Positions 9,201 to 19,000 of a stretch of 22,803 nt of DNA are shown here, piece by piece. A model generated the notes under the pieces. That model had not been told where the DNA came from, made no database searches, and saw nothing but the letters and a program-made list of their open reading frames with translations. Origin of the DNA: Saccoglossus kowalevskii (taxonomy: Eukaryota > Hemichordata > Enteropneusta > Harrimaniidae); NCBI RefSeq assembly GCF_000003605.2, contig NW_003143808.1, forward strand, positions 274,609 through 297,411. The letters are read 5' to 3'. Position numbers and translations under genes: made by a program. How positions within the stretch are numbered: position 1 is the stretch's first letter; every line of letters begins with the position of its first letter.

Positions 9201-10970
9201 GCATTCAATGTCCATCCCCAGTTTTCTTTTTGAAAACATTAATTTCCTTGCCTGGTTGACTTGGGTACACTCACTTGACCTGTCAAAAATAGTATGATGA
9301 ACCTTTCAATCAGACACACTATTTTTTTGGAATAGACATTTATGTGGGTTTCTGATTCTTTCTGAGGATTCGAAGCTGTTGTCAACATAACAGTCCCATA
9401 TAACATCAACTCGCCTTGTGTTTCCAAGGTTTTCATCAAGTAATGCATCATTTTGGAAGAAGCATGTTGACAATTACAGAGCCATCAAGAATTTTAGCAT
9501 CAACAGTGTATGTAACCAGTTGCAAATCTGAATTCAACCTATTCTCCAAACAGCCCATCAGATCAGACTTTGTACACAAGGTGGACTTCCTTAATTTTTA
9601 TGGCGGAAAAAATCATTCATGTCCCCCTTTCTGGATTGGCAAGTAAATCCTGCTAAATAACTCCAAAGCTGTACCATAATCATGATGTGGATTGGAAGCC
9701 ACCTGGAGTAGTTAATATGGTCCATGGTGCTAGCTGTCCCATACATTGAACATACAATTGGAAGTCTGCCTGATGCAGGGATTGGACAAAATGCATGACC
9801 AGCAGTTCAGGTACTAAAGCCCAGATAACTGAAGAAAGCAAAAGGCAGCTGTTGTAACTTGGTGTACTTAACAAGACCGGGTTACATGTAGTCCTTTCAG
9901 TATAGCATTAGCTCTGCCAGATGTAATAATTTCTGATTGAACAATAACTGTTGACCAGCCACTTCCAGCCAAAAAATCTCAAATTAGTTTCATAGCATTC
10001 ATTTCGATGGTCTATATTATCAACTGTCCCAACAGTAAACAGCTGACCTTTCAATCTAGAAGGGCAGAAACATCCATCACTGTTGAATTGGGCACAAACG
10101 CTAATGACAAGACTTTTGTCAATTTATTTAACTTTTCCATACAAAATACATAGACCACATTTGGACAACTTGTCAATCAGTGCTCTCTGCCTAGTCTTTG
10201 AGTGGGGCATAATGCCAGTGTATATTAAAAGTAGATTCTCCCTAGCTTCATTGTGGCAAAATGCAGATGTTTCCTGGTCGTGATACGTTGTGTTGTACAT
10301 TATTAATACTCTTAGTGATAAACGTTGATGCTCCTGAAGCATGTTTCTGGTTCTGAATACTTGGTCCATGCAAAGTGTCTCTGGAAAAAAAACGTCGAAA
10401 TTGTAATCCATTGCCAATATTCTCAATATTCCTACAGTTGCTGTAAGCGGGTGGTCTCATCATTATCACTGTAAGCGATCTTAATAGATCATAGTTATAC
10501 GTATCGTCCCTGCTGTTGTGCTGCTAAGTCTGGAATGAGGGTTGGTAATTTTTCTTTGAATCTGGTGGTTTTAACTTTTCACACAAATTATGGATCCTGT
10601 TCTCTCAATCTGGACTCGTATACCTTCCTAACTCAGAAAACTTGAAAAATGGTAATCTCTCGTCTTGATGAAATTCATCAAGCTCGGCTAATACAAGGCT
10701 AGCAGATTTACTCCTTTGATTGTTTTTTACATGTTCAGCATTGTATTTCCGGATAAGTTTATTTAATGAAGTCATACAGCTCAGATGGTATCTGGCATCT
10801 AATGTATGCATATCATCTTCTGAGAGTTTCCTGTTCTGCAATACTTGTGCATACTCACAAACTCGAGGGTCATGTTTGGTAGTCAGAGCATTGAGAAGTT
10901 TATCTTTTGTATCATCACAACAAAAATCAACCTTGCCATTGAAGCACTGCTCTGTCTGGTCTTAACAGGA
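9200..10970 (-). pseudogene. Frameshifted copy of an uncharacterised multi-copy invertebrate protein
   Basis: Reading leftward, conserved-looking blocks appear in order. Near 10965-10605: KLLNALTTKHDPRV, then LSEDDMHTLDARYHLSCMTS and FFKFSELGRY. Near 10575-10500: VKTTRFKEKLPTLIPDLAAQ. Near 10426-10124: MPHSKTRQRALIDKLSKCGL. Near 10105-10010: GQLFTVGTVDNIDHRN. Near 9975-9880: SGWSTVIVQSEIITSGRANA. Near 9830-9740: LVMHFVQSLHQADFQLYVQ. Near 9725-9600: INYSRWLPIHIM. Near 9550-9470: LVTYTVDAKILDGSVI. I recall the same order (LDARYH, DN.DHNPSS, YARWLPVH, L.LDT) in many unannotated mollusc and cnidarian proteins, often in many copies per genome. At least six frame changes show that this copy is dead. 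No catalytic motif is recognised. A mobile-element origin is plausible but unproven. Confidence 0.65.
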
Positions 10971-11543
10971 TGTTAGTCTTTCCTTTTTTGTGCACGATTG
11001 AGGTTGTGTGTATCAAATCTGTTTCTACATGTGTTATGCCACACAGTTTTGTTCTTGTTTATTTCAAGAAAAAATGTTAGGGTCACAGGATAATTTGTTG
11101 ATGAAAATTTGGTTTATTTTTCTCCTGTCCTTGTGTATTTCGAAATATACTGGTAGTTCGTTATTTATTTGAACACAGCACAACACAACAAGTGCATTGC
11201 ACATATATAATTAAATCAGCAAAGCTTGACCTTTTGAGCAGCGGACTTGTATATGGTAAGGTCCAAAATTTGGTCATCGGGGTTAATGAGAAATCAATTC
11301 ACGAAACATTCTAAGCAGACCCATGAGTATCATCGAAAATGTCACTTTCGCGTGATCTTCTAGCCGACAACAACAAAATGAGCAAGGTCGCCTGTTTATT
11401 ACGGCACGTCATGGCAAGCATACACCCAACTTTACGGGGAAAATTATGCATGTATGACTTTTGTAGAGAAGATACCACTGTCATGAATTTGTTTTCGCGT
11501 ATCTGTTGACCGACTTAATTAGTTGATTACGAGCGAATTGCTG
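10971..11543. other. Non-coding stretch
   Basis: No gene is seen. A 27-base piece at 11283-11309 matches 3915-3941, the outer left end of the candidate transposon, at 24 positions and in the same orientation. Otherwise the stretch is AT-rich and unremarkable. Confidence 0.45.
11283..11309 (+). repeat. Second copy of the candidate transposon's outer left end
   Basis: It shares 24 of 27 bases with 3915-3941, including the stretch AAATCAATTCA. It faces the same way as the left end at 3915. Similarity does not continue into the 50-bp inverted repeat core, so it could be a truncated or diverged relative. Confidence 0.5.
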
Positions 11544-12082
11544 TGTTATGTCTGTCATCGTTTAGGTCTATTTGAAGTTTTGGACGGAACTTGGCTCAGT
11601 GATTTGGAACTAATTACCAGATAACCGTCGCGATTCTGACAGTTTATATTCATAGTTATTAATGTAGTGAACGATTAATCAAAAGATATGACGTATTCAG
11701 TACTTAGTGTGATTGGCTTATGATTGAAGGTTACGCCCTAGAGTCTTTTTACTGCTTTGTAATTGGTTAGAGTTTTGAAAATGAATAAAGAGAGTTTGAG
11801 TTGGTCTTGGGGAGCACAGCACGATAGAGGCAGTCGAGAGAGAGTGCAGTCCTGGAGAGTCGAGTCCAGTCCAGGGGCGAGCCTTGAGGCAGTCCAGTCT
11901 TGGGCGAGTCTTGGTTCAGCCTTGTGAGAGTCTTGGGGACTTTTCCCCAGGGCGCTGTGTCTTATAGAGTGCTCCAAAAGATCGACTAAGACGAGAGTTG
12001 AAACGTATTTCGTTGTGTGTGCCTTATTTGACTGTAAAGTTAAAGTGACTTTCCCGATCCCGTACCTCAAGGGGACGAGATA

Positions 12083-12108
12083 TAGAGACGAGACGAGATT
12101 CCCCCCTG
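12083..12108 (+). repeat. 26-base direct repeat, copy left of the assembly gap
   Basis: This stretch is identical to 12159-12184. The two copies directly abut the N run on either side, so they look like the overlapping ends of two contigs that were not merged. Confidence 0.9.
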
Positions 12109-12158
12109 NNNNNNNNNNNNNNNNNNNNNNNNNNNNNNNNNNNNNNNNNNNNNNNNNN
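12109..12158. other. Assembly gap of 50 N
   Basis: Fifty undetermined bases, a conventional placeholder length. Flanks share 26 identical bases, so the true distance may be zero or negative, or the gap may hide further copies of a tandem repeat. Confidence 0.97.
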
Positions 12159-12184
12159 TAGAGACGAGACGAGATTCCCCCCTG
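12159..12184 (+). repeat. 26-base direct repeat, copy right of the assembly gap
   Basis: Identical to 12083-12108. After it the sequence continues uniquely (ACAAGTGTGGAG), and a partly similar CCCCCTGACA recurs near 12208. Confidence 0.9.
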
Positions 12185-12274
12185 ACAAGTGTGGAGAACC
12201 CAGAGAGAGAGAGTTTCCCCCTGACACCACCATGCAACGCCAATAGGATTTTTTTTTCAGAAATCCTTACAACA

Positions 12275-14685
12275 GTGAGTAGTGGAGAGCGTTCTTATTA
12301 AAAACCAATGACCTTTACTATACTGGATTTATTTACTAGAATTTCTTCGGTACCGCGAGACTAGATTGGGTAACTTATATAGGTATATTAAAACAAATTG
12401 TGGCCTTGCAGTAGGAGAGATGCAATCGTACAGATATTGTTCCCTGAGAACAAAGAGGTCAAGGGGCTGGAGTGTTGTAATAATACTTACAGTGTTTCTC
12501 TCTCACTAGGAACCTTTGCACAGAAAAATTTATTTGTACTAAATTGTATATAGAAAAAGTTATTGTTATGCGTTTAAGAATTCGCATCGTATATTGAATC
12601 CATTGAATATGTATATGGTTACTCATTTCATCTGTTTTCACACCTACAGCTGCCGTCAGACGAGTTCCAAAATACTTGTATTCTCATAGCATACAGCATT
12701 CAGCTAGTGCAAAGCACCGCCCAGAATGGTCTCACCCAGATATTTCAGTAGTAATGTGGTATGTACATGGTAGTGTTAACTTACTTTGAAAATTACAACG
12801 TTTCTATTTAGCATACACTGTAAGTGTATCCCACTTTAAAACAGTAAGATGTTTGAAACTGTTGTTTTAAATAAACAATTTACTTGGACAATTATTTAAG
12901 TCTTATTAAAACACTTTAAGTTTGTATAATATGATTAATTAGTTCCGTTTAATATGGTGAACACAACGTTCGTCAGAAACACCTTCATAACAGTGTCAAA
13001 CAGTAGCATACACTTATTGCCAATTAGATTAATGTAAGTACGTAATGTTTTTTAAGGAAATTGCATTGAAAATATGTAAACAATAATAAACATTTGCATG
13101 GAGAATATATATTCAAGCATATTTAGTTGTTCGATGTATGCTTATAAAGTGTGTTTACTGTAATTAACACAGTCAATTCATTTCGACTTGATGATTTTAT
13201 TTATTTCTGTTAAGTAAATTTTGGTTGTAAACATTCTGTGAAAATACATGTGGCAGATATTTTGCTATGATGAGTGTGGTAGAAAGATTTCCCCAGCATT
13301 TTGAACGCTATTCAAATATTATAATCAAATAAATAATCAAAAAAGAAACATTATTTATTTAAATATGAGCGTTTCCCGTCTTCGTATAAATTCATCTAAC
13401 GCGTTCCGACTCGAAATGTATAGTGGAGATGTTTTAAGCCCGATCAGTATCACCTAATACCTGGGACAATGATATAAATAATAAAAATGACGTGTCGTAA
13501 CTGTCGCATCTGAAAAAAGATTTTCTAAGATTGTAATGTGAATAACCCCAACGCCTCCAAATATAAGCGTCATATCCTCTATGACGTATATTCGTTCATA
13601 ACAATTTGGATAACTAAAATTGTATTATGTATGTGTATATTTAAGGTTGTATGTATTTGAACTGAACTTGAAATATACTAGCATAATTTCAAAAGTCAGA
13701 TGCAATTCAACATCTCGTTTAAATATCAAAATACAAAAACATAATGTTAAATAAATCACAATTATTTGCGTATAGTTCCTACAAATTGTGATGATAAATG
13801 AATAACAAAACGAGAGACACTACCACAAGACGTTTTTTTGTTAAATTGAAACTTTGTGTATGCTGGCATTGTCTTATAATTGAATATCCTCTTCTACAAA
13901 GAATCTGTTGAAATAATTGATTATCAGCATTATATTTCCTCAATAGTAAATAATTCTGTAAATAATTGACTTTGTACCTGTCAATGACACTATAATTTAC
14001 AGATAGCTAATATATAATGTTAAAATAATAAATAACCAATTCATCCATAGTAACAGTGGCCCCAATATTATGAAAAAATGCAAATTGTAACTTGTCAATA
14101 ATTTGCCAATCATTTTAGTGTTTTTTTGTTTTTGTTTTTTTGACTTGTAAATTGGATCCAAAAACTATTTATTAGTATATCGTTTGGATATGTTGCTGTT
14201 TCTACTTTGTATTGGTCATTACTATGGAACACATTTCAATGAGTTAATCATTCAAATTGTGGCATTCAATGTTAAATATGTTGATTTGAGATTAATGTGA
14301 AGATGTTTTACTATTTCCACGTATAGATAAATTATACAAATCAATTAAAACTTATATGAGGAAGGGAATGATTCTCACACAAGTCTATGTGTGTCTGGTG
14401 GGGGTAAACAGCGTCGTACAACATATAAATGTTATTGACTTTCTATGAAATGTTGCCGATATGTGCTTGATTAGTTTCTAGGATTGAAGTGCGCATTAGT
14501 TCAAGTTAAGAGCATATCACATCTGACCGGATTTTTCATAATAAGGTTGTATTAATAATAATAATCTGTATTATCCAAATGTGAAAATAATACTTAACAA
14601 ACAATAAATAAGTAGTAGTGAAAGATATAGATATTAGAATAAATAACCACAAATACAAAATAAAGGAAATAAACTAATTTGGATA
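12275..14685. other. AT-rich intergenic region, nothing identified
   Basis: About 2.4 kb without a credible reading frame. Two small hairpins are visible: ATACACT-GTA-AGTGTAT near 12813 and CGTCATA-TCCTC-TATGACG near 13569. The first exon of the downstream SLC17 gene could lie here, but no start codon plus donor pair stands out. Confidence 0.45.
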
Positions 14686-14689
14686 AAAA

Positions 14690-15640
14690 GAGTCTGAAAA
14701 TAGCTTAAACAGCCAGATCAATATCAACGCCTGATGAAAATATATTAAACAGAATCGAATCATCTTCAAACACGCTAAAATTGAGAAGGATGATTTAAAA
14801 ATAAAAGAGAGTGGCTTGGAAATAAAATTTAGGGCAATGTCCCTAGGATTACGTACGATTTTGTTGAAACCATCAGAGTTAATTTGCAGTTCTTTCGGGG
14901 TGTCATTTTTATTTGCATTGCCAATAATTTCATTGATTATGTCTTATGTCTTTCCTGTATCAATTTGATAATTTTGGCGTAATTTCACCAAGTATACTTG
15001 TGAGGATGTTTCTGCAATTATTGTAGCATGTCAGATGTTGTCTAGAATAGTTTGTCTGAATGACTTTTGAATAAAGTTCGTGCTTAGTTCTGATTTTATA
15101 ATAGCCGGTGTAATCAAACGTTTGGTGTATTTGTTACTAATACAGTTTAAATTTTTATTGACTAATGGCACATGGACATATCACAGTACATTAAATGTTG
15201 AATACAGCATGTTCTAATGTTACATCAACTGAGATTTGCCATGTCCTTTTAAATTAATCGTGTTTACGGGGTTAAACTTTCTAAAATCTTGATACAATAT
15301 ATTTTAATTGTGTGTGTAGAAGATTTACAAAGAACATTTTCGAAGGAAGCATAACATGAGAAGTGGTCTGAGATATCTGTGCTATTATGTGTACAACAGG
15401 AGTTGATATTAGCATAAATATGATCTATTGTAGAACCACTAGTTTTTGTATTACATGTGGGATCAAATTATTAGTTAAATCACCCATAAAGTTACGATTA
15501 TGTTTATCTATTTTAAGCTAGGATAAAACGCTCATTAAACTAGTTTCGAATTCGCCAAGGTTAGTGTTTGGTTTCCTGATAGGAATATAGGCTGAGACCA
15601 AATAGTGGCTCTTCGTATGTTGAATTCAGTAGTTTACCAA
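14690..15640 (-). mobile_element. Remnant of a second LINE: endonuclease C-terminus and linker
   Basis: Reading leftward from about 15600: an endonuclease/exonuclease/phosphatase-type stretch VSAYIPIRKPNTNLGEFE, then KHNRNFMGDLTNNL (the usual GDFN site reads GDLT). Then IPHVIQK and TSGSTIDHIYANI, matching the family's 'P.I..pTR...StlIDhIftN', and DISDHFSCYA, matching 'iSDH.pi'. Further left come KRLITPAIIKSELS (the family's 'kPWiT..I..S'), then IINEIIGNANK and DIALNFISKPLSFIF (the family's 'dIa..fN.fF') leading toward the reverse transcriptase, which is absent. A TAG and frame changes are present. About 25-30 residues between GDFN and the 'P.I' motif are missing. It is a separate insertion from the + strand LINE at 1380-3221 and lies just upstream of the first known SLC17 exon. 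Confidence 0.72.
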
Positions 15641-15853
15641 ACGGAAATATGCATACAAGGCTATATATGGAACGAGTTGTGGTGGGTATGATATTAGCTT
15701 AAACAAAATATAAAACTATAAAGTTTAATTAGACGGGCCACCTGCCTGGAACATTATTCTTAAAACACGTAACACATGCGTATGAATAGCAAGAACAGTG
15801 GCCTAACTGCCTGACCACTGATGCACCATTCATTTTTTCTTAATTATTCACAG

Positions 15854-16066
15854 ATTACGGATCTTATCGATGCTCGTCACGTGATGTGCCTGTTTTTATT
15901 CTTTTCGTCATTAAACTCAGAAGCATTGCGGTATAATTTAAGTATTACCATAGTTGCTATGGTGAAAACAACTACCAATGAACAATCAGCGAATGATACA
16001 CGAATACAGTGCAATATTATTAGCAATACTTATCATACCACCACATTGGAGATTCCTAAACAAGAG
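15854..16066 (+). CDS. SLC17-like gene, exon 1 of those found (TM1)
   Basis: The exon follows a pyrimidine-rich acceptor ending CACAG and ends at a GTAATG donor, phase 0. It encodes DARHVMCLFLFFSSL and ALRYNLSITIVAMV, the TM1 signature with the conserved arginine. A 70-residue luminal loop follows, with possible N-glycosylation sites (NDT). If the acceptor is not used, an in-frame ATG at 15821 could start the protein. Confidence 0.85.
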
Positions 16067-19000
16067 GTAATGAACGATCAAATCATAGTATTCTTAAACG
16101 CATGAGCAGCTGTGGTGCTATTTACACTGTGGTGTTGGTATTACACCGAAATAAACGCGGAATAAAGTATAAAGTAGAACGGTATTAAATCAGATACATT
16201 TGGATAAACTACTATCATTATTGCAGCAAATATAGTGTGTATTATACTGCGATTCTTTTTCTTTGATATTCTAGCTCGTTGGATTTAATTGGAGTAGTTA
16301 CCAACAAGAACTCGTTCTTGCTGCATACATGTATGGTCATAATTTATCACAATGTTTGTTTATATCGCTGACTAGAATAACAGGGCCGTATTTAATAAAC
16401 GGCATAAGTCTGCTCCTCTCTGCATTACTCTCGACGCTGACGCCAGCGTCTGCCGTGTTGGGATTCGGCGCGTGCTTTGCAGTTCGTTTCATAATGGGCG
16501 TTTTCCAGGTATAAGACACAAAATAAATTACAATCAGTATGTAATAATGTTGTTGTTCACTAAAATGGTGTGCAGCTGGAGAAAATAATTGTCAAAATAT
16601 GAATTTTTAATTTGAAAACTGGGCAAAAACGTTCATCTCATAAAAGGGAAATAGTATGTTTTGGAAAGGATAACTCCATAGTACGTACTATTCCCTCAAC
16701 CCCATTGTTAATAATAACATCTTATTGGTTTTCTCAGTTCGAGAATATTATTTTGTACTCCATGTGGGAAAGATGGGCACCATCAAAGGAAAGGAGCAAG
16801 CTGTTGTCATTTTCAACATCGGATATAGTATGCATTAATTTCTGCTGCAACGTATAGATACAATGTGGTCAACTATTAACCAACGGATACCGTCGTGTAG
16901 ATATCTGTTTCTCAAATGTTTTGCTATATTTCCAATGATTATTTGGTCGTATTGTATTTGCATACAAAAGGTCTGCGACCTGACGTGTACCATCATAACT
17001 CACAGGCACATTTACTTACGCAGTCATCAATTAGAATTGTTTGCCGCCTAAAATAAACCGTTCATGATATTTACAAGTGGTTCAGTATGTGATGTTACCG
17101 AATAAGAATTTCATTGACACAAATATTCCTATGTCCAAGTATATTATACAAAAAGCTGTCTCTTTCGAAGCAAGTCGACATAAATTACTAAAATCGTCAT
17201 CTAAATATATATGTGTCACATAAATACATGGCAACGAATTATTTAAAAAGGTACATTCAACTGTTGCATTCAAAAATCTATTACATCAACAAACCCTCGA
17301 AATAATATGTATCATAAACTAAATTCATTCAATAAATATATCATTTCTAGATCATTCAAATTTGCTGCAAATATATCACTAACGTCCAATGTTCACACTG
17401 AAATCGAAGCAAGCTGTAGAAAGAATTCTTAGAGTAGACTTAATATCGCGTAGCCAACAAACAACTGCCGGGCTGTTGTCGCGTTGTAGTGTAGATTACC
17501 ACTTCGCGTCATCTCACGACTTCTTAGTTCAGTTTACATATACGGTAGATGTCGGTTCCAAAAGCCCAATTGACTAAATATTGGCAGACAGCAAAACCAT
17601 GAAATATCTTGAAACTGTTGCAAGGAATGTCTACAAAATGCATGACCCAGTGTACCAGTAAACCAGGCTAAAACCACCAGCTTCTATTCAACTCAAATTC
17701 TACCACAGTACTGAAATTCAGACTGGCTGTACTATTTATACTACCGAAAATCATCCTAGGTGTAGTAGATATCATAATATGGCTCAAATTTCATCACATA
17801 TGTAAATCAGACTCAATGAAATTAAAACAAAATAATGACTGTGATAAATAAACTTGTGTACACACAAATTACAGTTCTATGATATAGAATATTGAAACAT
17901 CGTCACATAACATTTAGATAAATTCGGTTTTATCCGAGAGACGTTGATCATGCGGGCCATGATTCAACTATGAACGTGTCTAAAAGTCATTGACGTGATC
18001 AGACAACATATCACATGCACACGCAAATTGGTTACGTTGAATGGTTTTCATATGTATTGACTCACATGAAAGCCCTATCGTCAAACATGTATAACCAATG
18101 TGTTTTCCATCACCAGGTTCTTATCTAGGAAATGTAACATCATATTTTGTCTCTGGTATACTGAGCTCAACATTTGGTTGGGAGTACAGTTTTTATTTGT
18201 TTGGTAAATACAATTTTCTCTCTAGTTTTTCCCGTGCCATATAGGTGATTCAATATGATTACTTGCCGATGAAAAATATATACAGTAACAACACATGCGT
18301 GGATAAAGTTGATTCCTTATAAATGGACTCCAATAAATAAATGTGTATAATGTAATCACATTGTGTTTCTATTGTATCAAACGGATCAGGCTGTACAAGC
18401 CTTATTTTAGGCCTACTGTGGTTGTGGCTAGTGTTTGCGACGCCCGACGATCATCCTCGAATTTCAGAAATCGAACGAATTTACATAAACAAATGGAATG
18501 GCGTAACAGGTATAAAACAGGTCGAGTATAAAGTACAATAAGTTATGTTTATTATTTATGATTGATGACTTTGTCAAGGATTTTGGAGCTATTTATTAAA
18601 TGATCATTATTATGATTTGTGATATTTTTTCTAGAAACGAAACATTCCATGGAAATGTATTTTAACATCGGTAGCAGTGTGGGGACAAGCCATTGCAAAG
18701 TTTTGTCAAAACTGTTATATAATGTTGTTACTTCTAGCTCTACCGACCATTCTATATAACATGTATAGTATTGACATAAATACAGTAAGTGGCATATGTC
18801 AGATGAAAGTGTCACTGTATCGTATAATTAAACAGACTAATAGAACATTTTATACAGTTTGGATCGATTATTAACATAACATAATGATAGTACCATTTAG
18901 AAAACAAATAGTCTTAAATAGAGTGCAGTATATGTATATACGAGTATAAATTTAAACATACGTTTACGCCTCGCCAATTTATGGTTGTCCATAAATAAAT

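Larger units (their letters stand above)
11544..12274 (+). mobile_element. LTR-like block, possibly a solo LTR
   Basis: The block begins TGTTATG and ends TTACAACA, near-inverted ends of the type seen in Gypsy-class LTRs. It has two ATTGG (CCAAT-type) motifs near 11711 and 11761, an AATAAA near 11786, then a GC-rich purine-biased part with degenerate repeats of CAGTCC/GAGTC (about 11820-11945), and no coding potential. There is no matching second LTR, no tRNA primer site directly after it and no convincing target-site duplication, so the ends are tentative. A 50-N gap lies inside. It could instead be a promoter and first exon of an unseen gene. Confidence 0.4.

Noticed and set aside
12024-12233. 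69-codon minus-strand frame spanning the N gap
   Set aside because: It exists only because undetermined bases were read through.
12813-13587. Two small hairpins as possible MITE cores or structured RNA
   Set aside because: Stems of 7 bp are expected by chance in AT-rich sequence of this length, and no flanking duplication is seen.
18503-18511. Stronger-looking alternative donor (GTATAA at 18510) for SLC17 exon 5
   Set aside because: It would join exon 6 out of frame, whereas GTAACA at 18503 keeps the frame and the family alignment.
18343-18531. 62-codon open frame over SLC17 exon 5
   Set aside because: Shadow frame; the real exon is read in another phase (18411-18502).
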